A stretch of 64,000 nt of DNA from Arthrobacter sp. SLBN-100 (GTDB lineage: Bacteria > Actinomycetota > Actinomycetes > Actinomycetales > Micrococcaceae), in assembly GCF_006715305.1 (NCBI RefSeq), contig NZ_VFMY01000001.1, positions 806,001 to 870,000 of the forward strand. Reading direction: 5' to 3'. Made by a program: the position numbers and the translations under genes. Positions within the stretch are counted from its first letter, which is position 1; every line of letters starts with the position of its first letter. The notes under the pieces are model-generated. The model saw nothing but the letters and a program-made list of their open reading frames with translations, was not told where the DNA came from and did no database searches. Below, piece by piece: positions 37,720 through 47,367 of the stretch.

Positions 37720-39063
37720 GTGGGTTATCCACATACAGCTGCCAAGCAGGCCCGGATCGCCGTGGCCTGCGACTTGGCAACACGTCAGGAGCAGGCCGCC
37801 GCGGGTGTGCCCGCCGATGAACCCGGCGCCGGGGTGGGAGCCGAAATCGCCCTGGCCCGGCGCGAGTCCCCGGCACGCGGCGCCAGGCTCCTGGGTCTGG
37901 CCAAAGCCCTGGTGGTCGAAATGCCCCACACCCTCGCAGCGCTTCAGAGCGGGCAGCTGAACGAGTGGTGCGCCACCCTGATCGTGAAGGAAACCGCCTG
38001 CCTGTCCGCCCAGGACCGGGCCGCCGTGGACGAGGAAATCGCCGCGGACACCGGCACCCTCGCCGGCGCCGGGGACCGCACCATCACCGCCGCCGTCCGG
38101 GCCGCCGCATACCGGCGCGACCCCCAATCCTTCGCACGGCGGGCTTCCCAGGCCATGGCGGAGCGTACCGTCAGCCTCCGCCCGGCACCGGACACCATGG
38201 CCTACCTGACCGCACTGGTCCCGGTCGCGCAGGGCGTCGCCGCCTACGCAGCCCTCACCCGCCACGCCGACACCCTGAAATCATCCGGCGACGAACGGTC
38301 CAAGGGCGCCATCATGGCCGACGAACTGATCGAACGCATCACCGGCACCCCCGGCGGCTACACCGGCATCGACCTCCAGCTCGTCATGACCGACCGCACC
38401 CTCTTCCAAGGCGACAGCGAACCCGCCCGCCTCACCGGCTACGGCATCGTCCCCGGCCAATGGGCCAGGAAAGCAGTCACAGGAGAACTGCTGGCTGGTG
38501 AAGGATCCGGAGCCGCAGCCACCGGAACACCTGGACCAAAAGATCCGGACACAGGAGCACACGGTTCTGGAGTTGCGGGCAATGCGGACACCACCAGGTT
38601 CAACGTCTGGGTCCGCCGGCTCTACACCGCACCAACCAATGGCGAACTCCTCGCGATGGACTCCAAGGCGAGGCTCTTCCCGCCCGGGCTCCGACGCTTC
38701 ATCCAGGTACGGGACCACACCTGCCGCACCCCCTACTGCGACGCGCCCATCCGCCACCACGACCACATCATCCCCTGGCACAACAACGGCCCAACCACCA
38801 GCACCAACGGCCAAGGCCTCTGCGAAGCCTGCAACCACACCAAAGAAAACCCCGGCTGGACAACCCGGACACTTACCCGTCCAGGCCAGCGGCACTCCGT
38901 GGAAACCCGGACACCCACCGGCCACACCTACCGCTCAACCGCGCCACCTTTGCCGGGGTGGTCCGTGACTTCAAGCCCGCCAGTCCGAACGCCAGTGGCC
39001 GGCCTGGCAGCGTCTGCAGAGGCTAGGCCGCGCCGCCGTCGCCGTGAGCACCCGCGGCTCTAA
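37720..39063 (+). CDS. DUF222/HNH endonuclease-domain protein, N-terminally short
   Basis: A 13E12-repeat-type protein. The DUF222 region runs from about residue 8 ([60 protein letters not shown]). The C-terminal HNH domain shows [20 protein letters not shown] and [14 protein letters not shown] with both metal-cysteine pairs and the catalytic histidine. Relatives usually have a longer N-terminus; here the only start after the permease stop is GTG 37720, so the gene looks 5'-truncated or rearranged. A TTATCCACA sequence lies within the first codons. Its stop overlaps the hisS stop tail to tail. Activity is unknown; these genes are often multicopy. Confidence 0.75.
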   Translation: MGYPHTAAKQARIAVACDLATRQEQAAAGVPADEPGAGVGAEIALARRESPARGARLLGLAKALVVEMPHTLAALQSGQLNEWCATLIVKETACLSAQDRAAVDEEIAADTGTLAGAGDRTITAAVRAAAYRRDPQSFARRASQAMAERTVSLRPAPDTMAYLTALVPVAQGVAAYAALTRHADTLKSSGDERSKGAIMADELIERITGTPGGYTGIDLQLVMTDRTLFQGDSEPARLTGYGIVPGQWARKAVTGELLAGEGSGAAATGTPGPKDPDTGAHGSGVAGNADTTRFNVWVRRLYTAPTNGELLAMDSKARLFPPGLRRFIQVRDHTCRTPYCDAPIRHHDHIIPWHNNGPTTSTNGQGLCEACNHTKENPGWTTRTLTRPGQRHSVETRTPTGHTYRSTAPPLPGWSVTSSPPVRTPVAGLAASAEARPRRRRREHPRL

Positions 39064-40430
39064 ACCGCGGATGCCACCGGAGCTGTCGAGGACACCTGTA
39101 CGGTCAGATCCTCTACCGGCGGGGTCCAGGTCTCCGGGAATGCCACCACCTGGTCGCCGGTGCGGAGGTCCTTGACCTGGTGAGTGCCGTCGTCGTCCGT
39201 GAACCAGACGAAGGGGATGCCGCGGCGGTCGGCGAATTTGATCTGTTTGCCGAACTTGTCCGCCTTGGCTGCCACTTCCGTGGGGATTCCGCGGCTGCGC
39301 AGCTGGGCGGCCACGTCCTGGGCGGCACTCCAACTCTCGTCGTGAGTCAGGGCAACAAGCACAGCGGTTGGGACCGAGCGGGAGGCTTTGGCCAATTCCT
39401 GGCTGAGGATGCGGGAGACCAGCCGGGTGACGCCGATCGAAAGACCCACACCCGGGAACTTCCGGTTGCCCTTCGAGGCCAGCGCGTCGTAGCGGCCACC
39501 GGAACAGATGGAGCCGAGCTGCTCGTGACCCACCAGGACCGTCTCCACCACGGTGCCGGTGTAGTAGTCCAGGCCGCGGGCGATGCTGAGGTCGGCCAAA
39601 ACCTTGCCGGGAGCACGTTGAACAGCGGCGTCGATGACCTGTTCCAGCTCGCTCAGGCCTTCCTCGAGCAGCTCATTGCTGACTCCCAAGGCGCGCACCT
39701 GTTCCACGAAGGAGGTGTCCTCAGTTCGGATTCCCGCCAGCTCCAGGGCCTTCTGCGCCTGCTGGTCCGTTGCACCCAGTTCCGCCATTAGCAACTCGGC
39801 AACCTTCACGGGACCGATTTTTTCGAGTTTGTCGATGCTGCGCAGCACGCCGGCCGTATCCTCCAGCCCAATGCCCCGGTAGAAGCCCTCGGCGAGTTTG
39901 CGGTTGTTGACCCGCAGGCGGAAGTCCGGGATGGGAAGGGCGTTCAGGGCCTCTGCGATGACCAGCGCGATTTCGACGTCGTAGCGGAAGGGCAGTTCAC
40001 CGTCCCCCACCACGTCGATATCCGCCTGCGTGAATTCACGGGCGCGGCCTTCCTGCGGACGCTCGCCGCGCCAGACCTTCTGGATCTGGTAGCGGCGGAA
40101 CGGGAAGGCGAGGTAGCCGGCGTTCTCCACCACGTAACGGGCGAACGGAACGGTCAGGTCAAAGTGGAGTGCAAGCGCGTGCGGATCCGCTTTGCCGCCC
40201 TTGACAGGATTCTCGCTCTCGTCCTCCTGGAGCCGGCTGAGACCGTACACTTCCTTGTCAATTTCACCCTTGCGCAGCAGTTGCCCCACCGTTTCGACCG
40301 CCCGCGTCTCAATGGAAGCGAAACCGTGCAGCTCAAATACCCGGCGCAGCGTATCCAACACATGCAGCTCCACCAACCGTTCCTCGGGAAGCCACTCGGG
40401 GAATCCGGACAGGGAGGCGGTGCGTGCCAT
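39060..40430 (-). CDS. hisS: Histidyl-tRNA synthetase
   Basis: Class II synthetase for histidine, 456 residues from ATG 40430 ([20 protein letters not shown]). Visible are motif 2 [20 protein letters not shown], the HisA-type [18 protein letters not shown], and [20 protein letters not shown]. The C-terminal anticodon-binding domain follows ([20 protein letters not shown]). The sequence is of the actinobacterial type, with a longer insert than in E. coli. The stop codon overlaps the stop of the convergent HNH gene by two bases (39061-39062). Upstream, 227 bp (40431-40657) separate it from the divergent cyclophilin gene and contain an inverted repeat. Confidence 0.96.
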   Translation of the reverse strand: MARTASLSGFPEWLPEERLVELHVLDTLRRVFELHGFASIETRAVETVGQLLRKGEIDKEVYGLSRLQEDESENPVKGGKADPHALALHFDLTVPFARYVVENAGYLAFPFRRYQIQKVWRGERPQEGRAREFTQADIDVVGDGELPFRYDVEIALVIAEALNALPIPDFRLRVNNRKLAEGFYRGIGLEDTAGVLRSIDKLEKIGPVKVAELLMAELGATDQQAQKALELAGIRTEDTSFVEQVRALGVSNELLEEGLSELEQVIDAAVQRAPGKVLADLSIARGLDYYTGTVVETVLVGHEQLGSICSGGRYDALASKGNRKFPGVGLSIGVTRLVSRILSQELAKASRSVPTAVLVALTHDESWSAAQDVAAQLRSRGIPTEVAAKADKFGKQIKFADRRGIPFVWFTDDDGTHQVKDLRTGDQVVAFPETWTPPVEDLTVQVSSTAPVASAV

Positions 40431-40516
40431 GGTGGATTTTCTCCTCTTGATAAGAGTGCCTGGGACTTGCCCGCGGCCCGAAACGGGCCTGGAACGGCGG
40501 CAGTCCAGCCAGTCAT

Positions 40517-40547
40517 GCATAAACTATGTGCGGCAGTCAGTTTATGC
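40517..40547. repeat. Inverted repeat between hisS and the cyclophilin gene
   Basis: GCATAAACT at 40517-40525 is repeated inverted as AGTTTATGC at 40539-40547, with 13 bases between. The arms are AT-rich within a GC-rich intergenic region of divergent genes. It could be an operator or overlapping -10 regions, since TATGCAT and CATAAACT are both -10-like. Confidence 0.55.
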
Positions 40548-40657
40548 GTCATCCGCCAGCATCTCTAATGCAGGGGAACCGCAGGGCTCGGCGGTCAGAC
40601 ACCTGCTCCCGGGGCCCCGCGCCACGCAATGCAGCAGCCCGACAATAAGGAGGACCC

Positions 40658-41464
40658 TTGGCGGCCAGTCCACGAAGCGCCCGCGAAGCAAAGCGGCGCA
40701 TCCAGCAGATGGAAGCCAAGCGCGAGCTGCGCCGGGACCAGGAGAAGCGGCGCAAGCGCGACAACCTGATCGCCGCCGGCGCCGGAACTGCCGCCGTGGT
40801 GCTCGCCGTCGTCCTCCAATTGACGGCCTTCGCGGGCAACCCCAACGAGGAGGAGTTTGCTGCCGCCGAGGCCGGGCTGTCCAGTCCTTCCGCGTCCGAA
40901 AGCCCGTCCGCGCAGGCGACCAACGGCCCCAACATCCCTGCTGCCGAAACGGCCGCCGGCAAGACCTTCAGCGGCGAGCTGGTACTGAACGGCAGCCCGC
41001 TGGCCGTGGAACTGGACGGCACAAAAGCGCCACAGGCCGCCGCTGTTTTTAAGTCGCTCAGCGACGAAGGCTATTTCAATGCCAAGGCCTGCCACCGTCT
41101 CACCACGGGTGAGACGTTCGGGCTGCTGCAATGCGGCGCCTCCGGTCCCGAAGGGCAGGGCGATCCCGGCTACACATGGGGCCCCCTGGAGAACACACCC
41201 GCCGATAATACTTATCCGGCCGGAACCATCGCCGTGGCCCGAACCGGCAACAACGCCTTTGGGAACGGAAAGCAGTTCTTCGTCGTCTACAAGGACACTG
41301 TCATTACGGCAGACAGCGCCGGTGGCTACACCGTGGTGGGGAGGGTGACTTCCGGCCTTGATGTGGTATCGAATATAGCTGCAGCCGGGATTACACCGGG
41401 CAGCAGCGACACAGACGGCACACCTGTGGAACCAGTCACGATAGACTCGTTTTCTCTGAAGTAG
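40658..41464 (+). CDS. Membrane-anchored cyclophilin-type peptidyl-prolyl cis-trans isomerase
   Basis: A 268-residue protein started at TTG 40658, which has a strong AAGGAGG 4 nt upstream. A highly charged N-terminus (AKRRIQQMEAKRELRRDQEK) precedes one membrane helix (LIAAGAGTAAVVLAVVLQLT, about 37-57), a Ser/Ala-rich spacer (to about 100) and an extracellular cyclophilin domain. That domain keeps the catalytic HR pair (KACHRLTTGE) and FGLLQCG for the usual F-Q-G-G motif. GKQFFVVYKDT and VVGRVTSGLDVVSNI follow. It likely assists folding of exported proteins. It is divergent from hisS and followed 67 bp later by the DUF349 gene. Confidence 0.9.
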   Translation: MAASPRSAREAKRRIQQMEAKRELRRDQEKRRKRDNLIAAGAGTAAVVLAVVLQLTAFAGNPNEEEFAAAEAGLSSPSASESPSAQATNGPNIPAAETAAGKTFSGELVLNGSPLAVELDGTKAPQAAAVFKSLSDEGYFNAKACHRLTTGETFGLLQCGASGPEGQGDPGYTWGPLENTPADNTYPAGTIAVARTGNNAFGNGKQFFVVYKDTVITADSAGGYTVVGRVTSGLDVVSNIAAAGITPGSSDTDGTPVEPVTIDSFSLK

Positions 41465-41531
41465 GAAGCCCGGCCTCATAGGCTGCGGTGCAGGACCTGA
41501 GTATTTTCCTCCAAGCGAAAGACTTTTAGCG

Positions 41532-43118
41532 GTGACAGACAGTCAGAAATCCGACGAAACAGCAACAGACCTGACCGAGACGGCGGCGCCCGCCCCCGAG
41601 GAAGCAGCTGAAGCAACCAGCACCCCGGCAGCGGAAGCTCCCGTGGAAACCTCCCAAACAGCCGGCACCTCGGCAGCAGAAGCCCCCGAGGAAACATCCG
41701 AAGAGGCCAGCACCCCGGCAGCAGAAGCCCCCGAGGAAAGTGCCCCGGAAAACAAGGCTCCGGCACCGGCACCCCGCCCGGCGCCCTCCCCGGCCGCCTT
41801 TGCTTCCCGGCCGAAACCAGCCGCCGCACCCGCCGCAGCACCCGTCCCCGCAGCGCCCGCAACGTCGCTGGCAGAAGCGTCCAAATGGGGCCGCGTTGAG
41901 GGCGACGGACACGTCTTTTTGAACATCGACGGCGCTGAGCATCCCGTGGGCCAGTACCCGGGAGTCAGCAACGACGAGGCCCTGGCCTACTTCGCGCGGA
42001 AATATGACGACGTGGTGGCCCAGATTGTGCTGCTCGAACAGCGCGTCAGTTCCAAGGCCCCCAGCACCGACATGCAAAAGACTGTCACCCACCTGCGCGA
42101 GCAGCTCGCCGAGCGCAACATGGTGGGGGACCTCCGCTCAGCAGAGGCGCGCCTCGATAAGTTGTCCACGCAGATCGCTGAACTCGAGCAGGCGGAGAAG
42201 GCTGAGCACGACGCCGTCCGCGCCTCCGAGCTCGCTGCGCGCGAGGCCATTGTGGCCGAGGCCGAACAGATTTCCGGACAGGATCCCGCCCAGACGCAGT
42301 GGAAGACTTCCAGCGCCCGGATGAACGAACTGTTCGAGACCTGGAAGGCGGCCCAGAAGAGCGGAGTCCGCCTGGGCCGGAGCAACGAGGACGCCCTGTG
42401 GAAGCGGTTCCGTGCCGCCCGCACTGTTTTCGACCGCCACCGCCGCGCCTACTTCTCACAGTTGGACAGCAACAACTCTGCTGCCAAGTCCACCAAGGAA
42501 AAGCTGATCGCCGACGCCGAAGCGCTGTCAACCTCCACCGACTGGGGCTTCGCAGCTGGAGAATACCGGCGCCTGATGGACCAGTGGAAGGCCTCACCGC
42601 GGGCCAGCCGCAAGGACGACGACGCCCTCTGGGCCCGGTTCCGTGCCGCCCAGGATGCCTTCTTCACGGCGCGCCAGGCGGCAAATGATGAGATTGACCA
42701 TGAATACGCCGCGAACCTCACGGTCAAAGAAGCCCTCCTGACCGAAGCCAACGCCATTCTCCCGGTGAAGGACCTGGCAGCTGCCAAGAAGGCCCTGCAG
42801 TCCATCCGGGACCGCTGGGAAGAGGCGGGCAAGGTGCCGAGGGCGGACATGGGACGCGTCGAGGCCGGGCTGCGCAAGGTGGAAGATGCGGTCCGCCACG
42901 CCGAGGAAGAGCAGTGGCAGCGGTCCAACCCTGAGCGGAAGGCACGCACCAACAGCGCCCTTTCGCAGCTGGAGTCCGCCATCGCCGGGCTTCAGGAAGA
43001 CCTTGCCAAGGCTGAGAAGTCCGGCGACCAGCGCCGGATCAAGGCTGCCCAGGAAGCCCTGGAAGCACGGCAGGCCTGGCTGGACCAGATCCAGCGGTCG
43101 GCCAGCGAACTGGCCTAG
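41532..43118 (+). CDS. DUF349-repeat protein
   Basis: A 528-residue protein. The first 110 residues are an Ala/Glu/Pro low-complexity region with near-repeats (STPAAEAPEE, GTSAAEAPEE) that is probably disordered. From residue 110 a conserved region begins (SKWGRVEGDGHVFLNIDGAE). Several DUF349 helical repeats of about 70 residues follow, each with a W-K or W-F core (WKAAQKSGVRLGRSNEDALW, WKASPRASRKDDDALWARFR, RWEEAGKVPRADMGRVEAGL). The fold is a long coiled-coil-rich bundle; the molecular function is not established. Start GTG 41532. It lies close to relA and hisS, as in related genomes. Confidence 0.85.
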   Translation: MTDSQKSDETATDLTETAAPAPEEAAEATSTPAAEAPVETSQTAGTSAAEAPEETSEEASTPAAEAPEESAPENKAPAPAPRPAPSPAAFASRPKPAAAPAAAPVPAAPATSLAEASKWGRVEGDGHVFLNIDGAEHPVGQYPGVSNDEALAYFARKYDDVVAQIVLLEQRVSSKAPSTDMQKTVTHLREQLAERNMVGDLRSAEARLDKLSTQIAELEQAEKAEHDAVRASELAAREAIVAEAEQISGQDPAQTQWKTSSARMNELFETWKAAQKSGVRLGRSNEDALWKRFRAARTVFDRHRRAYFSQLDSNNSAAKSTKEKLIADAEALSTSTDWGFAAGEYRRLMDQWKASPRASRKDDDALWARFRAAQDAFFTARQAANDEIDHEYAANLTVKEALLTEANAILPVKDLAAAKKALQSIRDRWEEAGKVPRADMGRVEAGLRKVEDAVRHAEEEQWQRSNPERKARTNSALSQLESAIAGLQEDLAKAEKSGDQRRIKAAQEALEARQAWLDQIQRSASELA

Positions 43119-43129
43119 GCCTTTTACCG

Positions 43130-43185
43130 ACAGGCACAGGCCCGGTTCCGGTTATCCACATAACCGGAACCGGGCCTGTGCCTGT
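43130..43185. repeat. 56-bp perfect hairpin with 26-bp arms
   Basis: Arm 43130-43155 (begins ACAGGCACAGGCCCGG, ends GGTTAT) is exactly inverted at 43160-43185, leaving only CCAC in the loop. The apex contains TTATCCACA (43152-43160). No T-run follows on either strand. It follows the DUF349 stop by 11 bp and precedes a gene on the same strand. It may terminate transcription as a structure, but a perfect palindrome of this size is unusual. Confidence 0.75.
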
Positions 43186-43211
43186 TAACGGTGGCGGGGC
43201 AGGATTGGTGG

Positions 43212-43949
43212 ATGGCGACACCAACGGCTCCTCCCGCCGCCACCCACGGCGTGGATTCCTCCTCCGGCGCAGAATCAGTACCGCGTTTCCCTGAGCTTTA
43301 TGCCCCGGGCATGCCCTTTGCCTTCCCGGAGCTTCAGTCGCTGGCCGCCGATGGCCTGCTGACACGGTTCCATCAGCACGGCTATGCGCTGCCCGGAACC
43401 CATGCCACCCCGCAACTCCGGGCACGGGCGGCAGCAGGGGCAGTTCCTGCAGCGGTCCGCCAACGGGTAGTGGCCGGGCGCATGACGGCGGCGTGGATCT
43501 ATGGCTGTGCGGGCGAGCCGGACCGGCTGGCGCTGCTGGTGGATGCCAAGCGCCGTGTCTCCAGTCTCCGGAACACCAGGGGCTGTACTTTGCACGAGGT
43601 AAAGCTCGGGCCCTTCGACGTCGTCAGCCTGGGCGGCTTGATGGTCTCCAGTCCCCTGCGCACTGCGCTCGACGTCGCCCTTCATGTAGACGCAGAAAAG
43701 GCCATCCCCACCCTGGAAAGTTTGCTGGCCCGCCCGCAGAACGATGTACGCCTGCGGTTGCTGGTTCTCGCCATCGAAGCGAGTCCCCGGGTACCCCACA
43801 AGAGGGCAGCACTGGGAAAGCTTGCGCAGTTAGCTCCGGCGCTTATTCCCCGTGGTGCGGTAAACGTCAAAAACGCCGTCGATCCGGCGGACAGCACTCA
43901 GGACGTGGTGCAGGTACTTGGGGTCGCCCATCTCGAAGGCGAACTTTGA
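43212..43949 (+). CDS. AbiEi-antitoxin-like / DUF559-neighbour-type protein of uncertain function
   Basis: A 245-residue protein from ATG 43212 (AGGA 7 nt upstream). The central part [40 protein letters not shown] and [20 protein letters not shown] follows the layout of AbiEi-type antitoxin C-terminal regions (LxG-R-T-A-W, promoter-like P-R-T-x-x-D). No partner toxin gene lies beside it, and an N-terminal winged helix is not obvious. The last 40 codons run antisense into relA (120-bp convergent overlap), so the original stop may have been lost. I call the family with low confidence. Confidence 0.5.
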   Translation: MATPTAPPAATHGVDSSSGAESVPRFPELYAPGMPFAFPELQSLAADGLLTRFHQHGYALPGTHATPQLRARAAAGAVPAAVRQRVVAGRMTAAWIYGCAGEPDRLALLVDAKRRVSSLRNTRGCTLHEVKLGPFDVVSLGGLMVSSPLRTALDVALHVDAEKAIPTLESLLARPQNDVRLRLLVLAIEASPRVPHKRAALGKLAQLAPALIPRGAVNVKNAVDPADSTQDVVQVLGVAHLEGEL

Positions 43950-46232
43950 GATGGCAACCCGGTCACTGGAGGTATGGACGCTGGCAGCCAGGATGTTTAC
44001 GTGGTTCTCGGACAGCACACGCGTAACGTCAGACAGCAGCGACTTCCGGTCCAGCGCTTCAACCTGGATTTCCACGAGGAACACACTGGACTGCGTAGGC
44101 GCCCAGTCCACATCAACGATCCGGTCCGGCTGGTCCTTCAAGTCGGAGATGTTGGTGCAGTCCGTCCGGTGCACGGATACGCCCGAGCCCCTGGTCACAA
44201 ACCCGAGAATGGGATCAGGCGGAACAGGAGTGCAGCAGCGCGCCAGCTTCACCCAGACGTCGCCGACGCCACGGACCACAACGCCGGAATCGGAGAAGCG
44301 TGCCTTCGTGACCTGGGTGGGAATGCTGACTTCGGTGATGTCGTCATCGGCGCTCTCGTTGCCGCCGAGGCTCTCGACGAGCTTCTCCATGACCGCCTGG
44401 GCGGAGGTGTGCCCATCACCCACGCCGGCATAAAGGCCGGAGATGTCGACGTACTTAAATTCCTCAGCAACTGCGGCCAGCGCCTCATGCGTCATCAGGC
44501 GCTGCAGGGGAAGGTTCTGCTTCCGCATGGCACGGGTGAGGAGTTCCTTGCCGCGGTCGATCGCCTCTTCACGGCGTTCCTTGCTGAACCACTGGCGGAT
44601 CTTGTTGCGTGCCCGGGCGCTCTTGACAAAGTGCTGCCAGTCCTGGCTGGGCCCTGCTCCTTCGGCCTTGGAGGTGAAGATCTCCACCCAGTCGCCGTGG
44701 TTCAACTCGCTGTTGAGCGGAACCAGCTTTCCGTTGACCCGGGCGCCGATAGTCCGGTGTCCCACTTCGGTGTGGACGGCGTAGGCGAAGTCCACCGGAG
44801 TGGAACCGGCAGGCAGGGCCATGACCTCACCCTTTGGGGTGAAGACAAACACTTCGCGCGCATTGATCTCGAACCGCAGGGAATCGAGGAACTCACCCGG
44901 ATCCGACGTTTCCTGCTGCCAGTCCACCAGGGAGCGCAACCAGCCCATGTCGCCGTCGCGCGGGCTGCCAGGGCCCACTGCGGTGCGGTTGGGCTGGTCC
45001 TTGTACTTCCAGTGCGCGGCCACACCGTACTCGGCGCGGCGGTGCATTTCGTGGGTGCGGATCTGGATTTCCACCGGCTTGCCGCCGGGACCGATCACGG
45101 TGGTGTGCAGCGACTGGTACATGTTGAACTTGGGCATCGCGATGTAGTCCTTGAACCTGCCGGGCAGCGGATTCCAGCGCGAGTGCATGGTGCCGAGGGC
45201 GGCGTAACAGTCCCGCACGGAGTCCACCAGGACACGGACCCCCATCAGGTCGTTGATGTCGTCGAAGTCCTTGTCGCGGACCACCATCTTCTGGTAGATG
45301 GAGTAGTAGTGCTTGGGACGGCCGGTGATGGTTGCCTTGATTTTGGCGGTGCGGAGATCTTCGGTGATCTGGTCGCGGATGACGCTCAGGCTCTTCTCCC
45401 GCTCGGGGGTCCGGTCCCCCACCATGCGGACGATCTCTTCGTACACCTTGGGGTACAGCGCCGCGAAGGACAGATCTTCCAGTTCCCACTTGATGGTGTT
45501 CATGCCCAGCCGGTGCGCCAGCGGGGCAAAGATTTCCAGGGTTTCACGCGCTTTGCGGGCGGAGGATTCGGCGGAGACGAAACGCCAGGTGCGGGCGTTG
45601 TGGAGCCGGTCGGCGAGTTTGATCATCAGCACCCGGATGTCCTTGGCCATGGCCACGACCATCTTGCGGACTGTCTCGGACTGCGCGGCCTCGCCGAAGC
45701 TGACCTTGTCCAGCTTGGTGACCCCGTCCACGAGCATCGCCACTTCGGGCCCGAAGTCGCGCTTCAGGTCGGCGAGTGTGTACGGGGTGTCCTCCACCGT
45801 GTCATGCAGGAGTGCGGCTGCCAGGGTGGTCCCGCTGAGTCCCAACTCGGCGAGGATGGTGGCCACCGCCACCGGGTGGGTGATATACGGATCACCGCTC
45901 TTGCGTTTCTGCCCGCGGTGGCTTTGCTCTGCCACGTCGAACGCGCGCTGGATGAGGTCGAAATCCTCTTTGGGATTGTTGGCCCGGACCGTCCTCAGCA
46001 AAGGCTCAAGGATAGGTGAATAGTTTGCGGTACCGCGGCCTGTCAAGCGGGCAAGCCGGGATCTGGTGCGTTCCCGTCGGCCTGGAAAAGTGGGGCGGGA
46101 ACCGGAGTCCACGGGTACCAATGAACCTGCGCGCGCAGAAGCGGCCGCGCCGGTCTGCACACCGGCCGGACCCTGATCTCCTTGTGCCGTCGGCAGCGAC
46201 GCAGAACGTTCTTCCAATGAAGCACCCCTCAT
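43830..46232 (-). CDS. relA: Bifunctional (p)ppGpp synthetase/hydrolase (RelA/SpoT homologue, Rel)
   Basis: Makes and degrades (p)ppGpp in the stringent response. The 800-residue protein has a disordered N-terminus (1-70). The HD hydrolase domain includes [15 protein letters not shown] and LLHDTVEDT with His143-Asp144, and later [10 protein letters not shown]. The synthetase domain has [20 protein letters not shown] and [20 protein letters not shown]. The TGS domain ([20 protein letters not shown]), a helical/CC region with [12 protein letters not shown] and a C-terminal ACT domain ([20 protein letters not shown]) follow. Both catalytic halves look intact. It follows the secDF terminator; apt, often found between them, is absent. 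Confidence 0.97.
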   Translation of the reverse strand: MRGASLEERSASLPTAQGDQGPAGVQTGAAASARAGSLVPVDSGSRPTFPGRRERTRSRLARLTGRGTANYSPILEPLLRTVRANNPKEDFDLIQRAFDVAEQSHRGQKRKSGDPYITHPVAVATILAELGLSGTTLAAALLHDTVEDTPYTLADLKRDFGPEVAMLVDGVTKLDKVSFGEAAQSETVRKMVVAMAKDIRVLMIKLADRLHNARTWRFVSAESSARKARETLEIFAPLAHRLGMNTIKWELEDLSFAALYPKVYEEIVRMVGDRTPEREKSLSVIRDQITEDLRTAKIKATITGRPKHYYSIYQKMVVRDKDFDDINDLMGVRVLVDSVRDCYAALGTMHSRWNPLPGRFKDYIAMPKFNMYQSLHTTVIGPGGKPVEIQIRTHEMHRRAEYGVAAHWKYKDQPNRTAVGPGSPRDGDMGWLRSLVDWQQETSDPGEFLDSLRFEINAREVFVFTPKGEVMALPAGSTPVDFAYAVHTEVGHRTIGARVNGKLVPLNSELNHGDWVEIFTSKAEGAGPSQDWQHFVKSARARNKIRQWFSKERREEAIDRGKELLTRAMRKQNLPLQRLMTHEALAAVAEEFKYVDISGLYAGVGDGHTSAQAVMEKLVESLGGNESADDDITEVSIPTQVTKARFSDSGVVVRGVGDVWVKLARCCTPVPPDPILGFVTRGSGVSVHRTDCTNISDLKDQPDRIVDVDWAPTQSSVFLVEIQVEALDRKSLLSDVTRVLSENHVNILAASVHTSSDRVAISKFAFEMGDPKYLHHVLSAVRRIDGVFDVYRTTGNKRRS

Positions 46233-46296
46233 GACCGTTTAATTACCCCAGTCTATTCCTCAGCGCACTGACTTTTATAACCGGCGCTTAAAACCA

Positions 46297-46342
46297 GTAG
46301 GGGCCGGGCAGCGTCAGGATTCTGACGCTGCCCGGCCCCTAC
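46297..46342 (-). terminator. Terminator after secF
   Basis: A 21-bp perfect stem (GTAGGGGCCGGGCAGCGTCAG and its inverse) closes a GATT loop. On the minus strand it is followed by CTGGTTTTAAG. It lies 8 bp past the secF stop and separates secDF from relA. Confidence 0.92.
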
Positions 46343-46350
46343 ACAACGCG

Positions 46351-47367
46351 CTAAGCCTGTGCCGGCTCCACCGGAGCAGTGGACCGGACCGCAGCGGCAC
46401 GCCGCTGCTCCACCCGCTTGGCCTGCTTGACGAGGTCCGGCTCATTCTGGCGCAGCCAGGCATACATGGGAGCGGCTACGAAAATCGTGGCCGCAGTACC
46501 GATCAGGATGCCGACGAACAGCGCGAGCGAGAGGTCGCGCAGTGTTCCCGCCCCCAAGAGGCCGGCGCCGATGAACAGAATGGCGCCCACCGGGAGGATG
46601 GCAACCATCATGGTGTTGATCGAGCGCACCAGGGTCTGGTTCACGGCAAGGTTGACTTCCTCCGCGAAGGTGCGTCGCGTTGACGCGTCGAGGTCAGCCG
46701 TGTTCTCACGGATCTTGTCGAACACCACCACCGTGTCATAGAGGGAGTAGCTCAGGACGGTCAGGAACCCGATGATGGCCGACGGGGTGACTTCGAAGTC
46801 GCTGAGGGCGTACACCCCGGCTGTCACGAACATGGTCACCGCCATGCCGGCGATGGCGGAGAGTGACATCTTCCAGGTGCGGAAGTACAGAGCCATCAGC
46901 ACCGCGGCAAGGAGCACAAAAACCACCAGGCCGATCAGTGCCTGCTTGGTGACATCAGCGCCCCACGTGGGTCCGACAAACGTCGAGGTCACTTCGTTGT
47001 CCGTGACTCCGTACGCTGTTGTCAGGCCCTCCTTGATGCGAAGAGTCTCATCGTCCGTGAGTTTGTCGGTCTGGATCCGCATGGTTGTCCCGGCCACGTT
47101 GGCGACCCGGGGGACGCTTCCGGTCACCACGTCCGTCACGGCCTTCTCGCCCAGAGCGGCGTCCGTGGTCTGGACGTTCGAGACCGTGAACTCGGACCCG
47201 CCGCGGAACTCGATGCCGAGGTTGAAGCCGCCCTTTGCAACCGGGATGAGAATCGACAGGGCAACGGCCACCGCTGCAATGATGAACCAGATCTTCTTGG
47301 CTCCTACAAAGTTGTAGGAGCGCTTGCCGGTGTAGAGCTCGTTACCGAAAGTCGCGAAGCTTGGCAT
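46351..47367 (-). CDS. secF: Protein translocase subunit SecF
   Basis: RND-like membrane partner of SecD that pulls exported proteins through SecYEG using proton motive force. The 338-residue protein has the first helix at IWFIIAAVAVALSILIPVA, the SecF motif GIEFRGGSEF, a periplasmic P1 loop, then five helices including VVFVLLAAVLMALYFRTW, ALSDFEVTPSAIIGFLTVLSYSLYDTVVVFDKIREN-type sequence (position about 195-230) and SLALFVGILIGTAATIFVAA. ATG 47367 overlaps the secD stop by one base (TAATG). The Ala/Arg-rich C-terminus is cytosolic. Confidence 0.97.
   Translation of the reverse strand: MPSFATFGNELYTGKRSYNFVGAKKIWFIIAAVAVALSILIPVAKGGFNLGIEFRGGSEFTVSNVQTTDAALGEKAVTDVVTGSVPRVANVAGTTMRIQTDKLTDDETLRIKEGLTTAYGVTDNEVTSTFVGPTWGADVTKQALIGLVVFVLLAAVLMALYFRTWKMSLSAIAGMAVTMFVTAGVYALSDFEVTPSAIIGFLTVLSYSLYDTVVVFDKIRENTADLDASTRRTFAEEVNLAVNQTLVRSINTMMVAILPVGAILFIGAGLLGAGTLRDLSLALFVGILIGTAATIFVAAPMYAWLRQNEPDLVKQAKRVEQRRAAAVRSTAPVEPAQA

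Noticed and set aside
43974..46019. Plus-strand open frame of about 680 codons
   Set aside because: It is antisense to relA, with no recognisable domain and a composition typical of reverse-strand shadows.
43212..46232. Type IV toxin-antitoxin module
   Set aside because: Only an AbiEi-like protein is present; no AbiEii-type nucleotidyltransferase toxin gene lies next to it.
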